A stretch of DNA of 64,000 bases, from positions 88,758,651 to 88,822,650 of the forward strand of contig OY757026.1 of the NCBI GenBank assembly GCA_963580285.1, in the 5' to 3' direction. The stretch's first letter is position 1. The number at the start of each line of letters is the position of its first letter. The position numbers and the translations under genes are program-made. This stretch comes from Lucinisca nassula (Eukaryota > Mollusca > Bivalvia > Lucinida > Lucinidae). This document shows positions 54,226 through 64,000 of the stretch, piece after piece. The notes under the pieces are model-generated. The model was not told where the DNA came from. It was given only the letters and a program-made list of their open reading frames with translations, and did no database searches.

Positions 54226-54265
54226 CAGCTCATGATTCCAGATCAGATGCAATAGATAACTCTCT

Positions 54266-54758
54266 TTATCATATGACGTCGCGTCTGAGAGTTTAATAAC
54301 GCCATGTAATATTTTCGATAATCCACTAGTGGATTAAATATGCAAATTAGCTTGATACGTCCCGTAACGTTACATGTACGACGTCCTTAAAGACGTCGCG
54401 TTTACTAATGGTGGAATATTGATATTTTGTAAAAAAAATCGTGAATAAAATGCGTTTTAATTGTCATATGATAAATAGAATCTTGCATTCGTGCTCATGT
54501 ATTATTGGATTTATTAAACTCGTTGAGGAAAAAGGGATAAAATGCTCGGCAAAGCCTCGCATTTTATCCCTTTACCTCAACTCGTTTAATAAATTCAATA
54601 ATACATGATCACTCATGTAAGATCCTCTATATCAATAATTTATTAAACTCGTTGAGGAAAAAAGGATAAAATGCTCGGCAAGGCCTCGCATTTTATCCCT
54701 TTACCTCAACTCGTTTAATAAATTCAATAATACATGATCACTCATGTAAGATCCTCTC
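54266..54758 (-). mobile_element. TAGAGGATC hairpin element, double hairpin
   Basis: Reverse copy; the hairpin plus end unit occurs twice (54500-54635 and 54636-54758), as in 7073 and 39789. Confidence 0.75.
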
Positions 54759-54759
54759 T

Positions 54760-55494
54760 TAAGCACCGATAAGAATAGCGCGATTTTTGCTATAAAAACC
54801 GTTACCCGTATCTCCCACAAATCAGTGATAGTCACTGTAGAACTTATATGCTCAGTTACTTTGGTTTGATTGATCAACAGTAAGGCTGACACGATTAATC
54901 GTATAATCGATTAATCGATCGATAAATTCCACAAAAATAATTATCATTTCTGATTTGCTTTTAATCGATAACTTGATAGGTACAATTTACTACCCAAAGT
55001 CATGCCTAAAATAGCTGGATGTGTGGCAAACAGTGCAGACCTTGGTAAGACGCCGCATCATGCGGCGTCTCATCTTGGTCTACACTGTTTGTTCAGGCCT
55101 GTCTGTTCAAATATACATATGGTAAAGTGCAACCTATGAGTCATGCTCAGACAGAAAGTCAGACGGGTAGATCATTTCAAAAACCTTAGCGATTACTAAT
55201 CGATTGTCGATCGCAATGACAGGACTGATAATCGATTATCTTTTCAGCTCCGATTAGCCAGTCCTAATCAACAGTCAACCCGAAGGTGACTCTCTGTACA
55301 AACATTTTCCATATAATCACCTCCTTGCATCAGTATATGCTCACTGTACTGATATTGGCGAATAGTGTCCCGCGTTCTGGGCCTGAACTGTTTGCATACT
55401 ATCCGTTTGGGAATTTCCGATACAAAATAGGTTAATTGAGAAACTGCGTGCTATGTGTTTTTCTTTCAATTTTAGCACTCAAACCAGAATGTTT
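54760..55494. other. intron; snap-back hairpin at ~55025-55095
   Basis: Otherwise unassigned. The hairpin has gcaaacagtgcagaccttgg / gtctacactgtttgt ends. Repeated aatcgattatcgat-like words at 54890-54975 and 55195-55245 mark a further degraded inverted element. Confidence 0.45.
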
Positions 55495-55680
55495 CGTCTG
55501 TGGTTCGAGCCTGTCTCGGGTAACAAGTAAGACGCCAAGTTCTGCAACGGAAGGTCAGGTGGTTTTTCTCCCGGTACTCGGGTTTTCGTCCACCTCTGAT
55601 TAACGATCGACTCGATATTAGTGAAATAGATATGAGTGAAATAATCTTGAAATGGTTGTAAAATCAAATCGACAACAACA
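55495..55680 (+). repeat. tRNA-derived SINE-B, 5' truncated
   Basis: From the B box (tggttcgagcctgtct) to taatcttgaaatggttgtaa; a short internal duplication (atgagtgaaat) is present. Confidence 0.7.
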
Positions 55681-55707
55681 AAAGTAATTTATTTGACATT
55701 CATTAAA

Positions 55708-56063
55708 TAGAGGATCTTACATGAGTGTTCATGTATTATTGAATTTATTAAAGGAGTTGAGGAAAAGGGATAAAATGCAAAGCCTCGCATTTTATTTCTT
55801 TTCCTCTGCGAGTTTAATAAATTCAATAATACATGAGCACAATTGCAAGATTCTATTTATCATATCACATTTAAAACGCATTTTATTCACGATTGGTTAC
55901 AAAAATATCAATACTCCGCCATTAGTAAATGCGACGTTGTTAATGACGTCGTACATGTAACGTTACGGAACGTATCTAGCTAATTTGCATATTTAATCCA
56001 CTAGTGGATTATCGAAAATATTACATGGCGTTATTACACCCTCAGACGCGACGTCATATGATA
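55708..56063 (+). mobile_element. TAGAGGATC hairpin element, single hairpin
   Basis: Complete copy with one shortened hairpin (about 55752-55815), ccactagtgg, and right end cgtcatatgata. Confidence 0.75.
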
Positions 56064-56067
56064 CAGG

Positions 56068-56218
56068 GCCAAAAGCGAAGTAAATGAACCCCTCCGGTCA
56101 TTATAACCCCTCCGGTCATTATAGTGTGAAAAAACATTGGTCACGAGCAAAGTTGAAGCGAAGCCCCAAAGGGGTTCACGTACTTTGCTCGTGACCTGAT
56201 ATTGGCCTGGTGTATGAA
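56068..56218. repeat. inverted repeat (GGCCAAAAGCGAAGT..GGCCTGG)
   Basis: Two direct copies of aacccctccggtcattata, then ggtcacgagcaaagt / actttgctcgtgacc as a hairpin. Short non-coding palindromic element; single copy. Confidence 0.5.
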
Positions 56219-56346
56219 TGTCATTTGACGTGTCACCAGTAACAATTCTGATTATTCATACTTCATTGAAGGTCAATTTTGTAGTGAGGTTTATTCTTTC
56301 ATAAACTGATTTGCTGAATACAGTCGTTTGTTTATATGTATTCCAT

Positions 56347-56533
56347 TAACCCTTATCTTGCTGTTCACGACAACCTCCATCTTTGCAAACAGTGTAGATC
56401 CAGATCAGATGGCTCTACACTGTTTGGCATTCAGTTTATGAATTTGTAACAATAAATTACATCAAGTAATTTGATTGGTTGATAAACAGAAATGGGTGTG
56501 GCTTAAATGAATATTCAGCAAGATAAGGGTTAA
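56347..56533. mobile_element. MITE with TTAACCCTTATCTTGCTG ends
   Basis: Perfect 18-bp terminal inverted repeats. The interior has gatccagatcagatgg (snap-back motif) and ttacatcaagtaatttgatt. Related copy at 27129-27346. Confidence 0.8.
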
Positions 56534-56554
56534 TACTACCGAGGTCTTTTTTGA

Positions 56555-56705
56555 GTCAATATGCTTTTCCTATACAGGCTTATACGTAAGCGGTTAACCA
56601 GAAAAGTCCACATTCTTTCGTCAGAAACTGACAACCGCCCTACTCGAATCAGCCTTAGGCAGAGAATGACAGTAGAAAATATTTCATTATCAATCTCCAC
56701 GAAAG
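56555..56705 (-). repeat. SINE-F fragment
   Basis: ttttcctatacaggcttata, acgtaagcggttaaccag, atttcattatcaatctcca: 3' two-thirds of SINE-F; tRNA head lost. Confidence 0.6.
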
Positions 56706-56789
56706 AATGTTTTTGACCACGATCTAATTGTTGTTAGATAGTACCAGTCCATGCGAAATGTATACATACCACACAAGCGGCCTTCAACG

Positions 56790-57275
56790 GCTTAGATTTA
56801 TGCAAGAACTCATGGCTGCCCACACGCATATGAAATATTCTTGCACACCGGACAAGGAGATCCCTGATTTTACCCTGGGATAAAAATGTATGCTCTGACC
56901 CTGGTGTTCCGACCCAAAATCGAATATAATCGCGTGTTTGATAAATGCACTGGTTGATTACGACCTCGTATGCGCCGTCGTTAAGGTTGACGTCACTGCA
57001 CGTTACGTGACGTCACTAAACATTCCTGCAGTGTCATCACAATATGGTGGACGTCGGTAACCGAAGTGACTGCAGCATTAAAAACCGCGCTAAGAAATGG
57101 AAGGTATGCAAGAAAAAGAATCCTATATGGGTGTGAGGGGCGGATAGAAAAATCCGCCCCTCGGGATCACTGTCCGGCATCACTCGGCAAGCCTAGTGAT
57201 GCCGGACAGTGACCCTCGGGACGAATTATTCCATCCACCCCTCACACTCATATAAGATTCTTATAATATACACCG
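56790..57275. mobile_element. hairpin MITE (CACCCATAT family), reverse copy
   Basis: Reverse of 20860-21230 with the same ccggacaaggagatccctg end, acgtcactaaacattcctg interior and double hairpin (atatgggtgtgaggggcgga / atccacccctcacactcata). Its hairpin end is 50 bases from the candidate exon at 57326. Confidence 0.75.
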
Positions 57276-57325
57276 GACAATGCCAAAGGGTCGTTTACTC
57301 ATTGATCGACTCAATTATTTTTCAG

Positions 57326-57481
57326 GGCATAGGTTTCGTTCTCGAACCTTTTCAATGCCTATTGTTCCGTCAGCAACGTTCATCCATCCCAAAAATGTGT
57401 CCGTTGGCGGAACCATCATATACCAAAGCAGGAAACTTTACACCAAACCGGAAAAGATTAAGTACAGAGACAATTTCAGAA
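57326..57481 (+). CDS. SAM-nSTAND3 protein, candidate exon 5 (basic linker)
   Basis: A 156-nt segment between a strong acceptor (aattatttttcag, AG at 57324-57325) and a strong donor (CAGAA|GTAAGT). Entering in phase 1, as exon 4 requires, it stays open for 52 codons and exits in phase 1, as the ATPase exon requires. It could therefore be constitutive or a skipped cassette without frame change. The product is basic and hydrophilic (FRSRTFSMPIVPSATFIHPK, then KLYTKPEKIKYRDNFR), with no domain recognised. An overlapping frame is also open, so homology or transcripts are needed. Confidence 0.55.
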
Positions 57482-57714
57482 GTAAGTCTTTTTATTCTGT
57501 AAGGCTTTTTATTTTCTTATCCTTTTGGATCATTGATTCCATTGTGGAATTTTAAAAATATTTGAGGGACACTGACGAGGACAAATTGACCGAAACTAGC
57601 TAGTCTGGTCCAGAAAACTTGCACACTCCATATTTTTCAGTTCTGTGGTGTATTCCTTGCTTCAAAAGGATAACCCTTTTATAGAACATATTATATGTCC
57701 GTCCAGTCAACACC
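57482..57714. repeat. fragment of the 261-bp tandem repeat unit
   Basis: gatcattgattccattgtgg, gaccgaaactagctagtctg and taacccttttatagaacata match the unit arrayed at 59369-60075. Confidence 0.6.
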
Positions 57715-57715
57715 C

Positions 57716-58265
57716 ATATAAAAGGTAGAAGTGAAGGCAATGATCAGGAATCGATACAATTAACCCACAGCTCTCATCAGAGACACTAAAGGGAAAGAAA
57801 CACAAACATGAAAAAAAACCAGACCCTAATAGAAACATCAATAGCGGAAAGCCAAAAGGACAGTTACTTTCCCACAAAATGGCCAATTGGCTACCCAAAA
57901 CAAAATAATATAAGCGATACAAACACTCAATGACAAACCATAACAAAAATAAACCGCGACAGAAGAGCCGGTTTGGAACGGTCAGTGAAACGAATTTCAC
58001 TGGGTGGGGTGGAGTTTAATTCAATTGCACGTGGCCGCAATTCTCGCCCTTACTTCCGTCGCGATTTAGACAAATAATTTGTTCAGTCCGCATGTAGGCC
58101 TCCTAACTAATCCGTGAACACAACAAATCAAACAACCACAGAGATAAATTAACGGTGAGGATCGACTGCAAGAAACCACTGAAATGCTGGAGCAAAAGAA
58201 AACCATCAGTTAGACTCCGATGGGCCCGACCAGAGACAGGGCATCAGGCACCAACCAACATTACA
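57716..58265 (-). repeat. Naiad terminal repeat, solo copy
   Basis: A full-length ~550-bp UTR copy without coding sequence (gaaggcaatgatcaggaatc to caggcaccaaccaacatta), diverged from 47319-47862. It resembles a solo pseudo-LTR. Confidence 0.7.
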
Positions 58266-58339
58266 CAGCCTGCTTCATATACAGAAAGTGGTGTTTACTT
58301 GGGTACATTTTCCTACTCGCTAGGACAATATGCATTTTG

Positions 58340-58640
58340 TTTTAAATCTTAGTTCACCTGAGCTATTGTGATCAGCCACAGTCCATCGTAGTCGTCGTCC
58401 GTCGATCCGTCGTCTATCTCTCCGTCCGTCCACACTTTCTTTAAACAACATCTCCTCCTCAACCACTGAACAGATTCCAACCGAACTTGGCAGAAATTAT
58501 CTTTTGGTAGTCCTCTTTCAATGTTATTCAAAAATTGTCTTTACATGCAGACCTCTGGTTACCATGGCCACGAAAATCTGTTAAATCAGAGAAACCCTTT
58601 TAAAAGTCTTTTTGTCCAAAACCAGAAGGTCCAGACCTTT
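58340..58640 (+). repeat. dispersed repeat (ctattgtgatcagccacagt)
   Basis: tagttcacctgagctattgt, cgtcgtccgtcg tracts, cttggcagaaattatctttt. Related to 42190-42680; non-coding. Confidence 0.55.
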
Positions 58641-59368
58641 GATATCTGGTGTGAAGCTTCATTGCCCTCACTTCTATTTTTCATCTAGTTGACTTCTATC
58701 AAAATTTAAAAAATGAAACGATCAGGAATTGATAAATCGGATCCAAAATGCTTCCCACAATATAAGTAGGAATAGAAGTCTAAACATAGAATGACGACAG
58801 TAAACAAAACGGACCACAGGTAAACCGAGTCAGCACCCTTTTCCAAAGAGGGTCACTGAAGAGGCCTAATTGGCCGAAACTAACTAGTCTGGCCCAGACA
58901 AAATTAGAACACGCCATACGTTTCAGTTCTGTGATGTTTTCCTTGCTTCCAAGGGATAATCATTTCCTATATTAACAGATACACTGACATTGTTCAAATC
59001 GCGACGGAAGTAAGGGCGAGGATTGCGGCCGCGTAAAATTAATTTAAGCCCCCACCCCCGCCAGTGGAATTCGTTTCACAGACCGTTCCAAACTAGTAAG
59101 AAAAGGTCAATCAGGAAAGGCCACATTCTAAGAACGCAGCCGTCTCAAGTCACCCATAGAAAGTGACACGGAGGCACACAAAAAACTGACGAAACATGAA
59201 CCAACGGCACAAAGCAAAATAACAAATAAGACACTGCAAAAGAACGACCGTCAGCAGCAAAACTACTGGGGGCTTCAACTCCGGAGTTTATGAATATTCA
59301 GCCCTCGCCCTCAGTTCCAGTACAGTTTCAAACAAAGTAACAATAACAAATTGATCCGCATGTGGGCT
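58641..59368. repeat. mosaic of Naiad UTR and tandem-unit fragments
   Basis: A unit fragment at about 58855-58975 (gaggcctaattggccgaaac) is followed by Naiad UTR in + orientation (cgcgacggaagtaagggcga, 58995 onward) and scrambled UTR-like pieces to 59360. Confidence 0.5.
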
Positions 59369-60075
59369 TATATTTTCTTGTCCTTTGGGATTATTGATTC
59401 CATTATGGAATTTTGAAAATATCTGAGGGTCACTGATGATTGCCTAATTGGCCGAAACTAGCTAGTTTGGCCAAGAAAACATATACACTCCATATTTTTC
59501 AGTTCTGTGATGTATTTCTTGCTTCCAAAGGATAACCCTTTTATAGAACATATTTAACTTCACTACAGCTGGTGTGTGGGAATGTGTGGCGGCGGTAAAA
59601 CGTCTCCCTGCCCTACATCATAGTGTAGATTATATTTTCTTGTCCTTTGGGATCATTGATTCCATTGTGGAATTTTGAAAATATCTGAGGGTCACTGATG
59701 AGACCTAATTGGCCGAAACTAGCTAGTCTGGTCCAGAAAACATATACCCTCCATATTGTCGGGTTCTGTGATGTATTCCTTGCTTCCAAAGGATAACCCT
59801 TTTATAGAACATATTTAACTTCACTACAGCTGGTGTGTGGGAATGTGTGGCGGCGGTAAAACGTCTCCCTGTCCTACATCATAGTGTAGATTATATTTTC
59901 TTGTCCTTTGGGATCATTGATTCCATTGTGGAATTTTGAAAATATCTGAGGGTCACTGATGAGGCCTAATTGTCCGAAACTAGCTAGTCTGGCCCAGAAA
60001 ACATATACACTCCATATATTTCAGTTCTGTGATGTATTCCTTGCTTCCAAAGGATAACCCTTTTATAGAGTATAT
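59369..60075 (+). repeat. tandem repeat, 261-262 bp unit x 2.7
   Basis: Units start with tatattttcttgtcctttgg at 59369, 59631 and 59892. Each contains ggccgaaactagctagtctg, aaaggataacccttttatag and gtggcggcggtaaaacgtct. Non-coding. Confidence 0.85.
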
Positions 60076-61075
60076 TTCTAGCTCAACAGTGAGTTATGAT
60101 AAAATACATGGTAAAATGGTAATGTATAGGTTAATATTATCATGAATCAGGGTTGAGGACTCAACAACTATCCGACATCAGAGCAGAAGAAAACCACCAG
60201 TTAGATCACGGAAATATCCGGCTCCACCCTTCCCGAATTCAAAGTATTTAAGGTGGGACCGTCATCAACACCTTGTAGCATATACCCATGGGGCAGCAAG
60301 GTGGTAAAACAAGTTATAAAATGTTATTAAACATGCAAATATTTATGAACAGCAAAATGCACAGTTTGTTTTACGTGTTGCATAACGGGATGGGCGCAAA
60401 TTGTGACCTGAGGGTTCCACACTTAGTGCAGCGTCCAAATTGCATGAATTTTATAACACAACAATAATAAATAAAAAATTCGGCAGGATGCCGACACCAC
60501 TAGTTGTTTACTGCACAACAAGATAAGCAGACTAAATTTACCTGTGGGATTTCGGTTACACAAAGAGAAGAGAAAGTGGGCTTCAAATCTCAACATTTAT
60601 CTTGTTCAGCTGCATGTAACTGTATACAAACAATACATTTTAAACAAGGAAATATAGGCACCAAGTTAAACCAGTACTAGTTCTGGATAGAAACAGGTAC
60701 ATAACAAGGGGTTCCCCGAACAGTGTTCTTAAAGCAAGGACTGAAATAAGAATTGTCATCTTTCTACTTGTTTTAGGTTTTAGGTATCTGATGTATTTGT
60801 AAACAGTTTCAGTAAATTAAATTCCGAATTCATGCGTATTAGGTGTAGAAATGAAATGGCATTTATGCATGTAACTAAGAAGCATTAGCCTGTCGGAACA
60901 AAACATGCTCCGAGGATGATACATCCTTATCTCATAAAATGACAGGACGGGCCTGAACTTTAATTGTTCTCAGAACCTTCCTAAAACTTATTATGATTTT
61001 TTCTCGTATAACGACCAGCACATTGGATGACGCATGTCTGCAGTTCAAGTCTCGTAACCTGCCTGAACAAAACAG
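60076..61075. other. intron, no exon recognised; UTR scrap
   Basis: A Naiad-UTR-like scrap (aggactcaacaac, aagaaaaccaccagttaga) lies at about 60150-60250. The remaining ~800 bp is unassigned. Confidence 0.4.
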
Positions 61076-61232
61076 AAGTAAAGACAGTGGTCAGGATTCG
61101 ATACAATTAACCCACACTTCCCATCAAAGGCATCAAAGGGAAAGAAAAACAAACATTAAATAGCAAGACCCTAATGGAATCAGCAAAAGCGAAAAGGACA
61201 TTTACTTTCCCACAAAAAAGGCCTCAGTAGGT
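61076..61232 (-). repeat. Naiad UTR-like fragment
   Basis: Reverse: ggtcaggattcgatacaatt, catcaaagggaaagaaaaac, actttcccacaaaaa. It ends about 100 bases upstream of the ATPase exon. Confidence 0.6.
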
Positions 61233-61336
61233 GTCCGTGTTTTCAACGCCACAGTATGTCCCTATGTGTTTTTTTGTTGACAAAATATGTCAACTTTAAC
61301 TTATATTTAAGTTGAATAAAACGTTTATTTTTTCAG

Positions 61337-62752
61337 AACAAATGAGGACTTCCTTGGAAGGATCGAAGGAGAAAGATGCCATTTTTGTGGAAACTAAAGC
61401 CTATAAACAACTTGAGTGTCAAGTGGAGAAATACAACTGGGCTGTTGTGATAGGTGTCCCTGGAGATGGAAAAACCTCTATGGCATTCCATCTGTCGCTT
61501 AAATACAACTCCAAATATTATGAACATTTAGAACTGCATTTCGCGCGTGATTGGAAGGATTGGGTGGATGGAAGCTGCGGAAGTGACAATGGCAAGAAAC
61601 AGTTTATATTGATTGATGACATCTTTGGTCGTATGAGCATTGATGAAAGAAAAGTCAGTGAATGGATCGCCTTGATTGACTTTATGCAAAAGGTTGTTAG
61701 ACAGAGGAAAGGTTCTCTGAAAGTCGTCTGTACAAGCAGAAAATATGTATTTGAAGACATCAAAACAAAACTTGCCCAGTACCCTTTCTTTCAGGAATAT
61801 GCAATCGTAGACCTGACACAAGACCAATATGTATTAAGCAAAGATGAAAAGAGACAAATGTGGGAAAATTACGAACGGAAGTTCGACACGAAAATCACAA
61901 TGCCAGAATGTATCAAAGAAGACAGAATTGCTCCCCATGGCTTCCCTCATTGTGTGGACTTATTTTTCAGCAGACCGTCGTTACAAAATGAAGAAGAAAG
62001 CTTCTTTATGGATCCGATGCAATGCATTTGCCGTGAAATAGACAATTTTAAAGATCATGATAAAATCAAATACTGCGCACTCCTACTAGTCCTATTAAAC
62101 AATAATCAACTGACTGACGTTTCCATAGAAGACATAACAACGACGGAACCTGAGTTTAAGCAAATAGTTTCAGCAACAGGATTATCAAGTCCACCAACAA
62201 GCAGTCACTTGAAAAATGCTCTTCATGGACTACAAGGTACATATGTATTTGAACTTGACGGATGTTTTAGTATATCCCATGACTCGATCCGTGAAAATTT
62301 AGCGTTTGCATTTATCAAGCAGAATACTGGCTACGCAATTGACAACATTCAGTTTGACTATTTGACTGATCATACTAGATGTTCCGATCAAAATGTTGAC
62401 GGTAACAAGAAGATACTCGTTTTAAAACCAGATTACAACAAGCGTCTCGTGAAAAGAATGATAAAAGAAATAAAAAATGGAAATGTTGTAGCTGTATGTG
62501 CCCATCAGGCTTGGGAGGATAAGATGTTCGTAGACAGTTTGATACAGACCTTACTAGAAGAATCAAAGAATGGTGATGCCAAACCAAGTAGTGATACTAT
62601 TATCTCTCACGTGTTTAATACGAAAGATAGTTCAACATCATACATATTTGACTTCAATTTATGCGACTCTCTGCGATTCTTTGGGCACAGGGATGCTGTG
62701 AATCAGCTTACAGGGAACAAGGAACTTGGAAGTCTTCTTGACCAATTGCCGG
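61337..62752 (+). CDS. SAM-nSTAND3 protein, P-loop NTPase exon
   Basis: Acceptor tttattttttcag (AG at 61335-61336); phase 1 entry gives EQMRTSLEGSKEKDAIFVET after exon 4. About 472 residues. GVPGDGKTS is the Walker A loop (61453-61479), QFILIDD the Walker B strand (61600-61620), and VVCTSRKYVF a sensor-1-like strand (from 61723). The layout matches the nSTAND3 family of STAND NTPases, ATP-driven switches related to NLR/NACHT and AP-ATPases. After the core, residues around APHGFPHCVDLFF and SISHDSIRENLAFAF look like the helical/winged-helix part. The last ~120 residues are unassigned. A donor-like GG|GTATGC at 62753 suggests further exons beyond the window; otherwise the frame stops at TAA 62770-62772. 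Likely intracellular: no signal peptide or membrane segment is seen. Role inferred as immune or stress signalling. Confidence 0.85.
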
Positions 62753-62852
62753 GTATGCATTTACTTTACTAAAATGATTATGAACATGTTTATAAATTTC
62801 TCACTTGATATTAAGCAAATTTTGATTTTATTTTCTAAAACAGAGCAAATTA

Positions 62853-63216
62853 GTTTATCTTATGACGTCGCGTCTGAGAGTATAATAACGCCATGTAATA
62901 TTTTCGATAATCCACTAGTGGATTAAATATGCAAATTAGCTAGATATGTCGAGTAACGTTACATGTACGACGTCCTTAACGACGTCGCGTTTACTAATGG
63001 CGGAATATTGACATTTTTGTAAACAATCGTGAGTAAAAAGCGCTTTTAAATGTCATATAATAAATAGAATCTTGCATTCGTGCTCATGTGTTATTAATTT
63101 ATTAAATTCGTTGAGGAAAAAGGATAAAATGCTCGGCAAAGCCTCGCATTTTATCCATTTTCCTCAACTCATTTAATAAATTCAATAATACATGAGCACT
63201 CATGTAAGATCCTCTA
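62853..63216 (-). mobile_element. TAGAGGATC hairpin element with 21-bp flanking repeat
   Basis: Reverse single-hairpin copy about 100 bases past the ATPase exon. A perfect 21-base direct repeat (starting tttctaaaac, ending caaatta) flanks it at 62832-62852 and 63217-63237. Confidence 0.8.
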
Positions 63217-63270
63217 TTTCTAAAACAGAGCAAATTAATGTATTTCATGTTTTTTCTCGACCACTTAGTT

Positions 63271-63645
63271 TATAGAGGATCTTACATGAGTGCTCATGTA
63301 TTATTGAATTTATTAAACGAGTTGAGGAATAGGGATAAAATGCAAGGCTTTGCCGAGCATTTTATCCCTTTTCCTCATCGAGTTTAATAAATTCAATAAT
63401 ACACGAGCACGAATGCAAGATTATATTTATCATATGTCATTTAAAACGCATTTTATTCACGATTGTTTACAAAAATGTCAATATTCCACCATAAGTAAAC
63501 GCGACGTCGTTAAGGACGTCGTACATGTAACTTTACGGGGCGTATCTAGCTAATTTGCATATTTAATCCACTAGTGGATTATCGAAAATATTACATGGCG
63601 TTATTACACTCTCAGACGCGATGTCATATGATAAATATGCATAAT
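63271..63645 (+). mobile_element. TAGAGGATC hairpin element
   Basis: Forward single-hairpin copy, facing the previous one, so the two form a large inverted pair around 63217-63270. Confidence 0.75.
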
Positions 63646-63837
63646 GCGCTTCGTTTGAAAATCAACATGAAAGATTCCGATAGATTGGGATCGAAGTCGC
63701 TACCCTGGATTTCTTAATTCGAGGTGTTATTTACAAAATGCAATGCAATAAGAAGTTATTCATAAAAAACTGTCAAAAATGCACGGTCGTTTCCAACCCC
63801 CTAAATATTAATTTAGTATCCACAAACCGTATCAGTT

Positions 63838-64000
63838 TGTTATTTTATCATATGACGTCGCGTCTGAGAGTGTAATAACGCCATGTAATATTTTCGATAA
63901 TCCACTAGTGGATTAAATATGCAAATTAGGTAGATACGTCCCGTAACGTTACATCAACGAACGTCTTAACGACGTCGTGTTTACTAATGGTGGAATATTG
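63838..64000 (-). mobile_element. TAGAGGATC hairpin element, cut by window edge
   Basis: Right-half sequence in reverse (atcatatgacgtcgcgtctg, ccactagtgg); the hairpin lies beyond the window. Confidence 0.75.

Overview
The window looks like nuclear DNA of a marine bivalve mollusc, most likely a heterodont clam. This is inferred from three things: AT-rich sequence packed with short palindromic elements and tRNA-derived SINEs, spliced genes with GT-AG introns, and a Naiad-type Penelope-like retroelement with in-frame UGA codons (a feature reported for clam Naiads). Nothing bacterial or viral was recognised.

One host gene can be followed across about 40 kb of the + strand. Exon 22863-23830 encodes three SAM domains. 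Small exons at 28629-28687, 31334-31442, 39557-39636 and probably 57326-57481 encode a linker, and exon 61337-62752 encodes a P-loop NTPase of nSTAND3 type. All junctions have GT/AG boundaries and keep one reading frame. The predicted product, (SAM)3-linker-nSTAND3, has the architecture of an NLR-like STAND signalling ATPase. The 3' end may lie beyond the window.

The rest is transposable-element sediment, mostly inside the introns. The largest resident is a decayed Naiad at about 46703-51823 (minus). It has an N-terminal GIY-YIG endonuclease, a CxC motif, then a reverse transcriptase with a YLDD active site, and tandem terminal repeats downstream. It carries three in-frame TGA codons, all TGAC and all at plausible cysteine/selenocysteine sites. 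It also carries an internal tandem duplication in which one copy shows about 49 sense-strand A-to-G changes against one in reverse. A second Naiad piece (34283-35165) is nested in a MITE, and Naiad UTR fragments are scattered throughout.

Two other non-LTR retrotransposons are present. A CR1/Jockey-like copy at 35955-38243 (minus) sits head-to-head with a truncated sister at 38244-38470. A LINE of uncertain clade at 29395-30958 (minus) is split by a SINE with a perfect 16-bp target duplication. There are at least six SINE families (many with 12-16 bp target duplications), palindromic MITEs sharing one hairpin core, three TIR elements filled with short palindromic arrays and flanked by perfect 6-bp duplications, AACGTT-array elements with TA duplications, several tandem repeats and long microsatellites.

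Most short reading frames are translations of these repeats and are not listed as genes. Repeat boundaries given without target duplications are approximate.
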